Of a DNA stretch of 64,000 nt, positions 11,703 through 23,885 are shown piece after piece; position 1 is the first letter of the stretch, and each line of letters starts with the position of its first letter. A program made the translations under genes and the position numbers. The notes beneath the pieces were generated by a model, which saw nothing but the letters and a program-made list of their open reading frames with translations, was not told where the DNA came from and did no database searches. Source of the DNA: Poecilobothrus nobilitatus. Its lineage: Eukaryota > Arthropoda > Insecta > Diptera > Dolichopodidae. The DNA lies in NCBI GenBank assembly GCA_947095535.1, contig OX352772.1:51293445-51357444 (forward strand), given 5' to 3'.

Positions 11703-13578
11703 AAAATCATGAGTGTGATAAAACAAATGTCAAATATATTTTTTAATATATAAGATGAACTTAATTTCATTGTAAATTCTAAATAATCCCTTATTTAAAT
11801 TGTAACATATTAAATGAATTTGAAATTTACTAATAATAAAAGGAAGGACATTTAAATTTTTGTTTATTTATATAATTATACTTTTAAATTTATTTATTTA
11901 TTTTGAATTTTCAGTTTTTTTTTTTTTTTAGTAGGTTTATATATAAATGTTTTTCACGCACATTATAACCTAATAATAAAATTTGTTCGTAAACTTAATT
12001 ATACTAACAATACTAATTTTTATTTTTTTTTCTTTTTATTTTATTGGGAAATTGGCACTTTTTTTGTTTTTTTTTTTTTTAAATAGAAAGTTTTGAAAAA
12101 ACGGCGCGTGTTGTTCTAAATTATGAATTAATGTAAAACATTTTCAAATTCCCTGATTTTTTCTTTTAAATTGTTTGATTTTTCTTTTTTTTTAAATATT
12201 TGAATGAAGTAATCATTCATTCATAATTAGCAGAAGAGACTATTGTCTGGTCAAATTTTTATTTTTTTTTTGTTTTCTTTCTTTTTTATTATGTGTTTAG
12301 AGATGCTATTGAAGTACAATGACGAACTTGATCTATTTTTTCTTTTTCCACCTTAAAAATTTTTATTGTTTTTTTTTTTTTTTTTTTTTTTTCGAAAATT
12401 ATTTTTCTGTGATATTAATTAACTAAGTAATAGTTTTATAAATAGATTAATAAGATATAAATTAACTTTGGTTAATTTTATATTGACAAATAATTGGAAA
12501 TACAAAAAGCAAATCTAAAATATTACAAAACCCAATATTGATTTCTTTGTGTCTAGTATTATTTTAACTTAAGATTTTCACAGATTATTTTTGTAAGGTT
12601 TTTTCTAAATTAAAATTATATTGAATTAAAATTTTTTTTTTTTTTTTAGATCTTACAATACTTACTTATATAACTTACAAAAAAAAATTTAAAAATATTA
12701 GTTAACTTTGTTTTTATAATTAATTTTCAGATGTCATGTTTTCTTATTTTATTAATTTTAGGTTTTATATTTTAATATTACATTAAATCTTTGAATGTGC
12801 CATGGTACATCCTTATATTTATTATGTTTTTGGTAAAAATTTCGTTTAAAAATCAAAATTTATTTCTTTTAGATTTTAAAATAAAAACTTAACCTATCTT
12901 AGCCTATATATCTAATCTAATTTACCCTATGCTATCCTACTTATCCTAAATAATTAAAAATAATTTTAATCTACTATGTAGGTGTTTTCTAACCACCAAT
13001 AATGCTTTTGTCCCTTTTTGGTATATGTGTATCAAATTTCAACATCGAATAATTTAGGTTTCGCGGAAATGATCTTGCATGTATATAAATAAATAATAAG
13101 GGACATAGTTTTGATCTTGAATATAACCATTTGAATCTAGGAATATAAAGAATTCCGATGCAATAAATCCTGTATTCATGCTGAATCTTATTTACTCATC
13201 ATTGTGGTAATAAATATTTGATACTAGATTATTTTCCGTCACTTGTGGAGCTCTATTAAAATGATTACGTATTAATTTAATAGCAAAATATCGAATCTTA
13301 TTATGTTTACATCTTTATACATTACTTTGTTTGAATAAAAATGTTGAAAATTTGATTTTGGTTTTCTTGTTTTATTTATGGAGACCCTAATGCATTTTTT
13401 CTCAAATTTTCTAATAAGTTCCATTGTGCTGGCACTTATGTTAAACCAAATAGGGATGGCATTGCCATTATTGGTCTTATAAGAGTTTCATATGAAAAAA
13501 AAAAATACCAAAAAAAACAATCGAAATTCATAGCATACTTATAGGAGATCCATGAATTTTGGTTGTTTTTAGTATTTT
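11703..13578. other. AT-rich spacer between DINE-like copies
   Basis: No gene or bounded element. Long T runs occur at 11,915-11,929, 12,060-12,079, 12,369-12,391 and 12,632-12,648. Near 13,230-13,255 the text CCGTCACTTGTGGAGCTC faintly resembles family C DINE-like text at 1850-1870, too short to call. Confidence 0.5.
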
Positions 13579-14194
13579 TATACCCTACACTTTAAGTATA
13601 GGGTATATTAACTTTGGTATGGTGTTTGTAACCACCAAAAGGAAGCGAGTTACGTACAGACATGTATATATATTCTGAATCAGGTTCACCTCCTGAGTCG
13701 ATTTAGCGATGTCCGTCCGTCCGTCCGTATGCACGATAACTCAAAAAATAATGATGATATCTTGATGAAATTTATACTGTAAGTTAACAATGACTAAGGT
13801 AAGGCGGGGATTGTAAATGAGCGAAATCGGACCATGCGTTCGGGTATCTCCCATACAACTGCCAAAACCGAATACGCATCTCTTTGAAATTAATAAATAT
13901 AAAAACTTGAAATTTGATATAAAAGTGTTCTACCCTGTTCTGATGATGTCTCTAAAATTTGAGATGAATTGGAGTGGTGGTCCGGGTGCCTTCACAAACT
14001 TCCCAAGACCTAACAAGTATATCTTCGAATTTAATAAAGATAGAAACCTGAAATTTTGTACAAAGGTTGCAAAAGCATTATTTTTTAGCTTATATTAAAT
14101 ACCTAACTATAATAACTTATGGTTTTTTAATTTAATTTGAATTTTTTAGGTGTAGGGTATAAATAAGTCGGTTGCATACTGTTACATTTACTTG
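13579..14194 (+). mobile_element. DINE-1/Helentron-like element, family A, 0.6-kb copy
   Basis: It opens with the TATACCCTACAC...GTATAGGGTATA hairpin, then TTAACTTTGGTATGGTG, GGAAGCGAGTTACG, TATATATATTCTGAATCAGG and a CCGTCCGTCCGTCCGT block (13,713-13,728). It closes with AGGTGTAGGGTA (14,148-14,159) and GTTGCATACTGTTACATTTACTTG before a T run. Left and right subterminal repeats match at 10 of 12 positions. The order agrees with the 2-kb copy at 9651-11,702 in the opposite orientation, but this copy has a short unique core instead of the minisatellite. The 93-codon frame at 13,817-14,098 lies inside the core and shows no domain. Confidence 0.85.
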
Positions 14195-14681
14195 TTTTTT
14201 TTTTAAAGAATCGTCTGTGCGTAAACTTCAAAAATATCGAATATTGAATATAAAAAAGCAAATAGGTGTACAGTAGAATATTCGATTATAATAACATACT
14301 GACGAGAAAATTAAAAATGTCACAGTTAGTAATCATTATTTTGTTTTTAAAAACTACTTCAGATTTAATAAATTCAAAAATTTTAGTCTACCTTACTCTT
14401 ATAATGTTTTCTTTATATGTAAAATACCTTTTCTACAATTTTATATTTACATATTTGTTTTCTAATACCAATATACAACTTTTATATTTAGACTACAGTT
14501 AATAAAATAATCGTACGTAATTGATATGGCATTTTTTCCAACTTTTAAATCAATGCACATATGGCAGGAAAAAACTAAATGACCAAATTATTTATTTTAA
14601 ATTTAACTATATACCGGATGTTTTAGAAAAAATCTGACATAGAGTTATTTAGCAGTCCACACAGAAAAAAAAATTTATGTT
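14195..14681. other. Unassigned AT-rich stretch
   Basis: No bounded element. The open frame at 14,266-14,502 is rich in Leu, Ile, Tyr and Phe, as expected from random AT-rich DNA, and shows no family resemblance. Confidence 0.5.
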
Positions 14682-16289
14682 AAAACGAGGAAGAATACAG
14701 TTGCCTTTGTCAACTCTTAGATACCCGTACGAACTGTTAGTATGTTCACAGCCTGTCACTCTGCTTACAATATTATTTTTTTAATATTTTAGTATTTTAA
14801 AATAATTTGGGTGAATTTTATAATTTCTAGAACTATGGCTTGTACATATATTCAAACTATATGTTTATACATTCTTCAAAAGTAGATTTTAACCTTCCAC
14901 ATAACGATTATCAATCCAAAACTTTTTCAAATATTCTATAGTACCATTTAATACTAAGCGGTAAATGTATATTAAATTTACTAAGTACAAAACAGTAAAT
15001 ATAATTTTAAATATTATATTATATTAATGCGTACATAGTATATTTATATTGTTATAAGTATATTGCCATGCATTGCAATATTTCTTTAAAAATATTTCCA
15101 TTCATAGAATAATTTCTTATAAGTACAATAAAATACATGTATATATGTATGTATGTAAATACGGCGTTATATAATATACATCTATACTCTTATCATTCAT
15201 TCATCAGTGACATATACGATATGTAAATAAACATGATATTATATATGTATGTATGTATATCAATATCATATAAATAAAAAGTCTTCAAGCAACCGTTATG
15301 TTGTTTATTTATTTACATTTTTTTGTACTACGCATTATATCCTCAACAATTTCAAATTATCGAGTAAAAAAAATGCAAAAAAATCGTTAAAGAAATTTGT
15401 TAGAAAATTTGAAAAAATCAAGTAACACTTTCGCAAATTATAAAGTAACCCTATATTATTAAATAAAAAAGGTTGTTAACAGAAATAAGAGTATAATGTC
15501 GAAGCTTTAATTTTTATGTATTATTTCAAAAAACAGGTGTTCAATGTTAACAGGTGTTTATATATAGGAAATTTTCAGTTTTTGACCCCTTACAGCTCCT
15601 AAACGGGGGGGGGGTGATAGAAAAAAAATTTCTGAAATGACATCATACTCATTATTTTCAAAGATCTAACTTCTATCAAAATTTCAAGTTTCCAACTTAA
15701 ACCGTTTAGAAGATAGAAGGATTAAAGGATTTTGCAAAATTTTAGTTTCGCATAACGGTAAATTAAGACACCGTATGTCACAACTATATATTTATTGTAT
15801 ATATAATTTTAAAGCTAATAAAAGCAGTAATCGTTTGCCGTTTTCAAAATGAAGATATACCTTATACAACTTCTGCTATAACAATTTAAATATAGAGCTT
15901 TTTTGACCGGTGGGGCTACAAAAAAAAGTTATTAAAAATAAAATTAATATTTTTGTGACATCTATCAGCAGTTAAAATTTCATAGCTCTATTTCAAAAAT
16001 GTGGGGATCTAAAAGTTAGGTGTTTGAGAGCTACCCGAAGTTTTGGTCGGAACTCAACCAAAAAAAATAGGGAACCTACAAATTGCTCCTAGAATATTTT
16101 GTGTAAATTTCAAGATTCTAGCTTTCTTAGTTTTTGAGTTAGCGTGCTGACGGACGGACATGGCTCAATCGACTTAGAATTTTTTTCTGATCCGATCCAT
16201 ACCTTTGAAGGTATATCTAGCTTGCTTATTTCGAGGTGTTACAAACGGAAGAGTAATTTTATTATACCCGATCCTATCGTACGGGTATA
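14682..16289 (-). mobile_element. DINE-1/Helentron-like element, family B, 1.6-kb copy
   Basis: In minus orientation it begins at 16,289 with the TATACCCGTACGATAGG... hairpin, then TTACTCTTCCGTTTGTAAC, a TGAGCCATGTCCGTCCGTCAG block (about 16,147-16,167) and TCTTGAAATTTACAC-type text. It ends near 14,682 at AACTGTATTCTTCCTCG. The subterminal inverted repeats are perfect over 11 bp: TACCCGTACGA at 14,722-14,732 and TCGTACGGGTA at 16,277-16,287. Family A shares the plan but not the sequence. No protein frame is present, so it is non-autonomous. A nine-G run lies at about 15,606. Confidence 0.75.
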
Positions 16290-17429
16290 AAGAGTTTATT
16301 CCCAATCCTCCCAAACTGGTTGATTGAATTTTCGTTATTTTATGAAAAAATTACATTTTTATTTACTTGTATATTTTTTTGGACTTCCATATGTAGGTTG
16401 TGTTGGGAAGCACAGGGAGACAAAATGAAATGTATTAAAAAGAACGTTATGTAAATACCGTTATTTTTTTAATAAAAGGGCTTTTATAAATTATATTTTT
16501 ATATAGATAAAAAAAATTCATCATTTTTAATTTTATGATACAATAACCCTCGCCCTAAGAGATCTCGTAATATAGTTGATAATGCTTTTAGAAGATAAAT
16601 ATAACTTTCAAATTTAATATACATTTTATATAACATTCCGATTTTACAGGCATAATTTATGAAAATGAAAAATCTTTAAGATCCAACGCAATATATCTTG
16701 CACACCGTTGAGAATATACCCAATCTCATCTTCTATTTTAAATTTAGGATTATCTCAAAACACTCTGTATAATAAAATATCTGTGTTAATTGTTGATACT
16801 TTACTACTTATCAAAAAGCAAAAAAGTTTTTACTAAAAGTTTAAAAGGTAAAACAAAAACCTTTGATATTTTTTTTAAGTGAAACTTTATTTGTGTTCAA
16901 TTTAAATAAACGAATAAAATATTAAAAATAATACGAATAAAATAAGTAAGCATCTACATGTACGTCAAAACATTTTTTTTTAATTCAAAGAATTTCTGTA
17001 ATTCTTTTGAATTTCTGAAGCGAAGAGTTATATATAATGCCATAATGTGTTTCTGTAAAAATAAATATTTTTATTTAAATAATGAATAATAAATGACTAA
17101 TAATAAAATTTATTTATTTTAATTTGATTTCGTTAATATGTGAATGCAAATTTAAAAAAATATAAAATGGGTTTTTTTGAATTACATTGAGATACAATGA
17201 GATTATAATTCTAATTAACTTGCCAATTTTTAGTCGTATCTGACTAATGACATAATTATTCAGTTATCAGTCTTTCAATAAAAAGATTTTGGTTTTAAAC
17301 ATGGTCAAATATTAGTTATTTATATTTTAATAGTTTGTATATATCGTAATAATTAATATCGTAATTGAAAATAAATAAAATAAATATATGTCTTGTATAA
17401 GATAATAGATGGCGTATAAAATATAGGAG
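16290..17429. other. Unassigned AT-rich stretch
   Basis: No gene, RNA gene or element boundary recognised. The sequence around 16,320-16,420 is of mixed composition but has no open frame of note. Confidence 0.55.
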
Positions 17430-17562
17430 AGTCGTATAATGTCAATTGACGCTATACGCTTTTCAAACGCGCATAAAGTCAATTGACATTATGCACTTTT
17501 AAAAAAACGCATAATGTCAATTGACATTGTGATTTTTTCAATATTGACGTTATGCGTCTTTT
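17430..17562. repeat. Cluster of GTCAATTGAC palindromes at 37-38 bp spacing
   Basis: The palindrome GTCAATTGAC occurs at 17,441-17,450, 17,478-17,487 and 17,516-17,525, with a degenerate fourth site (CAATATTGACGTTATGCG) near 17,539-17,556. Flanks are also dyad-symmetric: GCATAATGTCAATTGACATT is the consensus core, bordered by ATAATG/CATTAT and CGC/GCG. Spacing is 37 then 38 bp. This could be a tiny tandem array of an imperfect palindrome or a set of binding sites for a dimeric protein. The sequence alone does not decide. Confidence 0.8.
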
Positions 17563-18071
17563 GAAACATACTTCTACTGATAAAAAAATAAGTGAACCAA
17601 ATTTCATTCAAGAATGAAAACAATATCTATTTGTACACATATTGTTTTTGCCTTTTAGTAACATAATTTAAAAAAAATTAATAATTCGATAATTTTATAG
17701 TTTAGATTGTTTAGAAGGAAATTTTGTTAATGATTTAATTATCTATAATTGTAATTTAGTAGTTTTGAGCCACACACTACGTATTATGACATTCCGTTTA
17801 GTTTTGAATACAAGTGCATATTTGTGCATAAATTTACATTAACATGCAACATACATATGTATGTTTAGAATCATGATTTTTTTTTGTTTTCTTTAGGAAT
17901 CAAGAAATTTTGTATCCCATACGATTTTTTTTGTATTGTATTTTGTATATTTAGATGTGACTGTAAAATATACTTACACACCAGCTACAGCCTACAAGGC
18001 TCCTAATACTATTTATATTTAAATAATATTTTTACTTTGTTTTTTCATTGGATATTAATTATATTCTATAT
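17563..18071. other. Unassigned AT-rich stretch
   Basis: No supported feature in these bases. TACATATGTATG simple sequence is present near 17,850. Confidence 0.55.
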
Positions 18072-18372
18072 AAAACGAGAAAAAGTATAATAGAGCAGAC
18101 TGTGTCAACTCTGAGATACCCTTATGAACGTAATATATGCTATTTCTGCTGCTGTTAAATACTTATGCAAAATTTAAAGTTGTATAACAACTACCCGGAC
18201 CTGTTGCATCAGCACAACCAAATTTTACAAAACTTATTGCCATAAAACTTGATAATCTTTGGTAAGATCTCTATCAAGCGGTTTTTTTAAGATTTCAGAC
18301 GCTATCAGGGGTTCATAGGAGGGAATCAGGTTATTCCCTTTTTCTAGAATATTTATATATATGCATAGGCCG
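18072..18372 (-). repeat. DINE-like family B end fragment joined to a ~91-bp module fragment
   Basis: AAAACGAGAAAAAGTATAAT and TGTCAACTCTGAGATACCC at 18,073-18,122 match the 14,682-14,728 end of the family B copy. The following text (CAACTACCCGGACCTG..., TTGCCATAAAACTTGA) resembles 56,440-56,510. From about 18,318, AATCAGGTTATTCCCTTTTT and AGAATATTTATATATATGCA match, inverted, the ~91-bp module at 34,168-34,485. The opposite DINE end is missing. Confidence 0.55.
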
Positions 18373-18816
18373 TTTTATTTCTTGGGGCAATTTTTTTTTT
18401 GGTCACTGAAAAATTTTTGGATGAAATGTCATTTTCTAAAAGTAATTTTGTGATATGGTTTTTTCCCAAATCTAAATGTTTATTTAAATTTACTTCTAAT
18501 AAACTTTTTTTTATTAATCTAAAATATAATCTAAAAGTGTTTAATTTTTCTATAGACTTTTTTTTTATGACAGCTTAATAAAATTTCAATTATAAATAAA
18601 TTAAGTAAGTATTAAAAAATTATTAAATATAAATAAAATCATGTATGGATAGTAGTATGTTTAAGTTGAGTGACATTAAAATAATGTGTAAACTAAATGA
18701 ATAATTGATTTATTGTTTGGGGTTTAAGTGACAATTAGCAGGCGTGAAAATTTTAAATTTTTTCATTAGATGTTTTTTTTTTGTGTTGTTAAACGACAAA
18801 ATAATAACTTTTGTTA

Positions 18817-19539
18817 TAATATTTAGGTGCAGTAACAGAACGCCCGAGGAAATGAAACCCGCGGGCGTTAATTCGTTTTTGGATTGGAATTTAAAAGGAA
18901 TTAAAATCCACAGGCTTGGAATTGGAATTTTTGTTATTAAAAGAAGAAAATAATAGAATATGTAGGGCAAACTAATTAGGAGGGATTTTAGAGTTGGTTA
19001 CAAAATGAGGGTTATATGCATTTTCCAATATAAGTATATAAGTATTACTCCTATCGTCAGGGATTTTGGAAAGAATTTTAGAATTGAATTCAAAATCAGG
19101 ATTAAATACGCCTTTTACAGAATATTTAGATATAGGCATATGAATTAGGAGGATTATATTCATATTCTGGAAAAAGCGTATAACCCTGATTTTGTAACCA
19201 TCTGTAAACTCTTATAAATATTCTGTAAAAGACGTATATTCCTGATTTTGAATTCAATTCTAAAAACCATCCGAAAATCCGTGAGGCTTTAACAATGTGA
19301 CAAAAGGCACATGAGACTTCCAGCTTATTTAAGTGAGGTAAAAGTCTCAATGGGACTCATGATTGTAACTTTTGTGTTACTCAGTGGGCTTTGTGTTACT
19401 CAGTAATTCTTTTTCAAAATGGACTTAAAGCCCATGATCTTATGGAATTAACGCCCGTGAGCTTTAATTCCAAAAGTTTTGGAATTAAAGGTCGCGGGCT
19501 ATATTTCCTCGGGCGTTCTGTCACTGCACCTAATATTTA
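18817..19539. mobile_element. 705-bp non-autonomous inverted-repeat transposon with 8-9-bp target duplication
   Basis: The element proper is 18,826-19,530, flanked by identical TAATATTTA at 18,817-18,825 and 19,531-19,539. Its termini are 28-bp inverted repeats with one mismatch, starting GGTGCAGTRACAGAACGCCC. Partly matching CCCGCG and GGGCGTTAATTC segments follow inside. A 9-bp duplication fits Mutator-like elements; an 8-bp reading with asymmetric ends would fit hAT. The interior carries ~91-bp module units in opposite orientations around a centre near 19,145, making it a loose large palindrome. No transposase frame is present. Confidence 0.85.
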
Positions 19540-20458
19540 ATACATGCATGTATATAAGTAATTCGAAAAAAAAGCTCTGCTGAAAAAGAGGAACATCTTT
19601 TAACCATTTTGTATTTAGGTTATTAAAATGTTTTTTTTTTTATCATATGTAGTTTATACTTTTTTAAGTGATTTTAAGTGACGCATTTTAAACGGAAATA
19701 AGTTGTATTTTAAATTTTGTTTGAAATTTTTGTTTTTTTTTTTTAATTAAAATCTAATAACTAAATTTAATCAATGAAAAATTTAATGCAAAAAAAAAAA
19801 CAAGTACCTATGTAATTCGAAAAAGAGTTACAATTTTTTCTTTTTTTGAAAGGTAAAAATAGAAATTGTAACAATTACTTTAAATAAAACGTGAAATAAC
19901 AAGGTAAACGTCATTTGTAAAACTATTAACCGTAAAATCTTTTTTTAAAACATTTAACATTTTTTATATATACATATACATTTTATATCTGTAAAAAATG
20001 AAATAGAACTGTAAAATTAAAAATTTTTTTTTTTACCAGCATTTCAAATTTTATTTAATTAAAAAAATTGTGAAAGTCATAATATTTGTAAAATCAGTAA
20101 TTTTTCCATTGAATTTAAATTGTATATAACTAGTAAGAAAAATTTAAATATTCTATATTGGGTGTGTTGTTATTAAACAGATTTAAAATAATTTGTACAG
20201 ACGAGAGACAAGGTCTGCATTTATTGTTTAAGAACACTATATAATATATATATATACCTATTGTAAACAATCAAAAAAAAAAAATAACATGTTTAATTTA
20301 ATTAAGTGAATTAAGAATAAAAAAAATATTATTCTAATAAAAAGTTACAAGGATTTAAATATGCGCAAAATAATTTTATTTTATTTATAATAATTTTAGA
20401 TTGTATCTGTGATATAGCCAATATTAAATTTAAGAATTAAATGTTAAATCGAATTCAG
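19540..20458. other. Unassigned AT-rich stretch
   Basis: No gene or bounded element recognised. Several A/T runs (for example 19,790-19,801 and 20,022-20,033) and a TATATA run at 20,243-20,256. Confidence 0.55.
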
Positions 20459-21130
20459 TTTTTTTTTTTTTTTTCATAAGAAAGATGGGAATCTTCCAAA
20501 AACACCAAGAGTTCCACTTTGTGTCAGATTCTTACGGACTAAACCCATTTCCACCCTTTATAATGTCTTTTTAGATAGATTTTTTTTCCACCAATATAAT
20601 GGGATGAAATCTCTATCTACTAACGCAGTCTATTGGCTAGGGAATAGGAATAGGACAAGGATGCTGAAACATTAAATTGGGGATGGGACTGTAAGGGAAC
20701 AATGAATCCGCTTATTATTTATATCCGCTTTTATTTTGCTAATAGTGACTATAGCCATCAACAGTTACAACATGCAGTAGTATATATTATAACACCTTCC
20801 TGCATGAGGTAATAATTGAAGGCAATCTTACTGTCATTGTAGCAGCTATTATTATTGGTATTAATTATTAATATTATTATTATTTACTACAAAGTCAGGG
20901 TCTTAAGTGGATTATAACGTGCAGCAGTATATTATAACATTTTCCTGCATGATATAACCAAAGATAGCTTCACTGTAGCAGGTATTATTATTATTAATTA
21001 TACGATATACATTATTACGATATGAAAATACTACATATTTTTTTAATTATATGATCTGATCGGGGTTTGAACCGAAAACCGTCCGATTGAAATGCTGGCG
21101 ACTTAATCACTACGCCATAAGTCAGATAAA
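20459..21130 (-). mobile_element. tRNA-headed SINE (SINE-T), near-complete copy 1
   Basis: On the minus strand the head reads TGACTTATGGCGTAGTGATT (A box TGGCGTAGTG) and then CGGTTCAAACCCCG (B box). A ~550-bp body contains an internal duplication (TTCCTGCATGA segments ~147 bp apart). The element ends in a ~15-base A tail (T run at 20,459-20,474). Head, body and tail recur at 47,627-48,275 and more weakly at 44,715-45,240. The last ~90 bp also match the 3' ends of LINE copies at 42,390 and 59,028. Transcription would be by RNA polymerase III from the internal boxes. It is too long, and has a poly-A end, so it is not a tRNA gene. Confidence 0.8.
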
Positions 21131-22782
21131 CACAATGAGTACCACAATGACTTAAACAATTTCTTTTTTCTCAATTCCTCATTTAACACAACTTCTTAAC
21201 CAATAGCCATGTCCCTTCCCGATTCCTCTCTTCTTTTTTATGCTGTAGCTATTATTCTGCACTAGCAACTAGATGGTTAATCTCGTTATTTGGGCAACGC
21301 GAGAAGTTGGACTTAAGGAAAATTCGGTAATAAAAAACCTAACATTATCAAAGGGGCTTAGCATTTTTTTTTTTTTGTTTTTTGGATTGATAATGCCTCT
21401 TACCTATGAATTGCCACAGTGTAGATATGGGCAATCTTTTGTCTTCTTTTTGTCAATCTTTTTCATTGAAATTGTTTGAGAGAGTAGGCATTATCAATCC
21501 ATTTAGTAAATTAACCTAATATTATTGCAACACTTTATTCACTTGATCAAACATATAGTACATATAGTATAAACAATCGAAATTTTTATATAAGAACTTG
21601 TTTGAAAAATTTCGTCCTACAATTATTATTAAAAGTTAATATGCTGTTCGTCCATTATCATAATAAGATTAGCTTAAAATTTTCATAGTAATTTAACAGC
21701 ATTTAGTATACCAATATGTTGGTAAACTTTTTGTATTAGTTTGCGTTTTTAATTTTCAAAATGTGTCAAGCATTAGAATTAGAATCATTAGAATGCAATA
21801 GTGCCGTTTATATTAATTTTAATTATATAATCATTCTGTGAAAACTTTTCTTTAATTTTATTTTTGGTAATTTTTCTAATACCTAGAAATTTAATCTCCA
21901 ATTTTTATTACAAAGTAAATTTGACAGTATTACGAATGAACGTAACTATACCGCACAGATCAATGGATTACTGTTCGTAATAAATTATTTTAAATATTAT
22001 GAATAATTTTTTTTTTTTTATTATTTTATTATTAATTGATTGCCGTCACAATTTTTTAATTAGTTCAGATTATAATAATAAATAGTTATTATAATTTGTT
22101 TAAATTTTGATCAAACAGTTTCTGATGCTAAAAAACTCACAAATTTTAATCTTGATGATAATTATACAAAAAAAAAAAATTAAATATCAAAATAAATAAA
22201 TAAATAACTAATGATATTAAAGTTATATTAGCATAGTTAATACTTTATTTATATTTAAATTATTTAATTGATACAAAAAAAAAAAAAATATCTAATTTAA
22301 TATTTTATTTAAATTTTAAATCATGAATTATTAATATAAAAAATTTTAAAAATTTTTATGAGTACACAAACGCGCTGTCATCGTTATTTTTTTTTTTATA
22401 GTTCATACAACATTTTTTTTTTCAACATTACTTTAATTGAGAAGTTTCTACACATAGAACAGAAAAGCTTTTAAATCCTGTTGAAAATTTTGATTTGAGT
22501 ATTAGTACAAAATTTGATCCTATAATAATAGTTAAGACTACGTCTACTTTATTTCTATTATTGATTCGTTATTTCAGTTACGTTTTTAATTTTATTTATA
22601 ACCAATTACATATCATTAGATACAGTTATGTTTTAACATTATATTTTCTTTTACAATTCATTTTTGCACCCGTAAGTTATAAATGTAGTTAAAATTTCTA
22701 TAAACTTAAACTTTTTAATGTCAATTTTTTATTTTTTATAAGGCAAACAATGTTTGTTATAACTTTTGCTTTGAGAACAATA
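21131..22782. other. AT-rich stretch with one short inverted repeat
   Basis: The only structure seen is GGATTGATAATGCCT at 21,384-21,398 with its exact reverse complement at 21,486-21,500, an 87-bp loop between them. This may be a remnant of a small foldback element, but no duplication flanks it. Otherwise A/T runs and no supportable gene. Confidence 0.55.
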
Positions 22783-23005
22783 GGGATTAGTAACATAATC
22801 TTCCATTAGTTCAAAATCTTAAATAGGCTATAATTTATATCGAAGAGATAGAATTTGTAAAGCGTTTAGAGCTTTTGAGAAGGACGGCGGGGACTAGTAG
22901 TATATCTTCTGTTAGTGTAAAGTCTTAAATAGCTTCATATTATATGAAAGAGACGGGATTTGTAAAGAGTTTTGAGAAGTATGGGGATTAGTAACATTAA
23001 TATGG
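22783..23005 (+). repeat. Tandem duplication, about 107-bp unit, two copies and a start of a third
   Basis: GGGATTAGTAACATAATCTT at 22,783 recurs as GGGACTAGTAGTATATCTT at 22,890 and GGGATTAGTAACATTAAT at 22,984. Between anchors both units share TAGT(T/G)(C/T)AAA(A/G)TCTTAAATAG, then AGAGA(T/C)(A/G)G(A/G)ATTTGTAAAG and TTTTGAGAAG. The copies are diverged, so the duplication is fairly old. Confidence 0.75.
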
Positions 23006-23770
23006 GGATTGCTAAGACATAATGTTCTACCATACGTATTATGATTCTATTTAAAAAAAAAACAAATTAGATTTTCCTTAAAATTCTCTCTTGGCTTTCT
23101 CTTAAAATTGATCAAATATTATTTAGTGAATAGAAGTTATAAAGTAAAATTTAGGTAGGCAATTTCAGATTAAGTTTTTCTAAATCTGATGTAACTCAAG
23201 GTAGCCATCTTGGTAATTGAATTTTCGAAATATTAATTTTTTTCTAAAGTTCTTTCTTATCCATCTTTTTCTTTCTTTAAATCCATCCTGTGTTTCCTAA
23301 TCTATATAAAATAGATTAAAGAAATTTTTAATAATATTTTTTATATGTAATTATTATTCTTTGACATCCTATAACAAATACATACATATTATGTATAAGT
23401 ATGTCAATATATATTTAAATATTACGTGTCTACCCAATAATATTTAGTTGTGGAAGGTCACGAATTTTTGAGAATTAAATTAATATTTTGTTCAAAAACT
23501 TTTCTTAAACTTTTGTTAAACTTTTATAATATTATGTATATTTTATATAGTTTATTTTTTTTTGTTTTATTCTTTTTAAGATTTTTCTCTATACAATAAG
23601 ATGATATATACAGATATATACAATATTAAATATGTATATCATTTTTGGATAAACTTTCGCAAAAAGTTTAGAAGTTAAAGTTATTAAGTTGACGCTATCA
23701 AGCAATAGTACTTTATATCTGCAATATTTCGAATATATATATAATGCTATTAGGACCGATGCCGCCATCT
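23006..23770. other. Unassigned AT-rich stretch
   Basis: No gene or bounded repeat. TACATACATATTATGTATAAG simple sequence lies near 23,380-23,400. Confidence 0.5.
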
Positions 23771-23794
23771 AGTGGCCGAAATGCATTACAAATT

Positions 23795-23885
23795 TTTTTT
23801 TAACATTTTGTAGTATGTATTTTACTTATACCGTTATATTTTTCCTCTACGACAGTAGTATTCATCAGGAAACAATTTTTTACAA
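23795..23885 (+). repeat. Fragment of the long-inverted-repeat element family of 60.6-61.8 kb
   Basis: TTTGTAGTATGTATTTTACTTATACCGTTATATTTTTCCTCTACGACAGTAGTA parallels the left arm of the 60,616-61,784 element (TGTAGTACTTTACTTAAACCGTTATATTTTCGTCTACGGTAGTA) at about 60,770-60,818. Similarity continues into a CAATTTTTTTACAATA end, suggesting a short surviving arm. Confidence 0.55.

Noticed and set aside
21061..21130. Functional tRNA gene at the B-box-like GGGGTTTGAACC string
   Set aside because: Poor stem pairing and a ~550-bp repeated body with A tail; it is the head of SINE-T.
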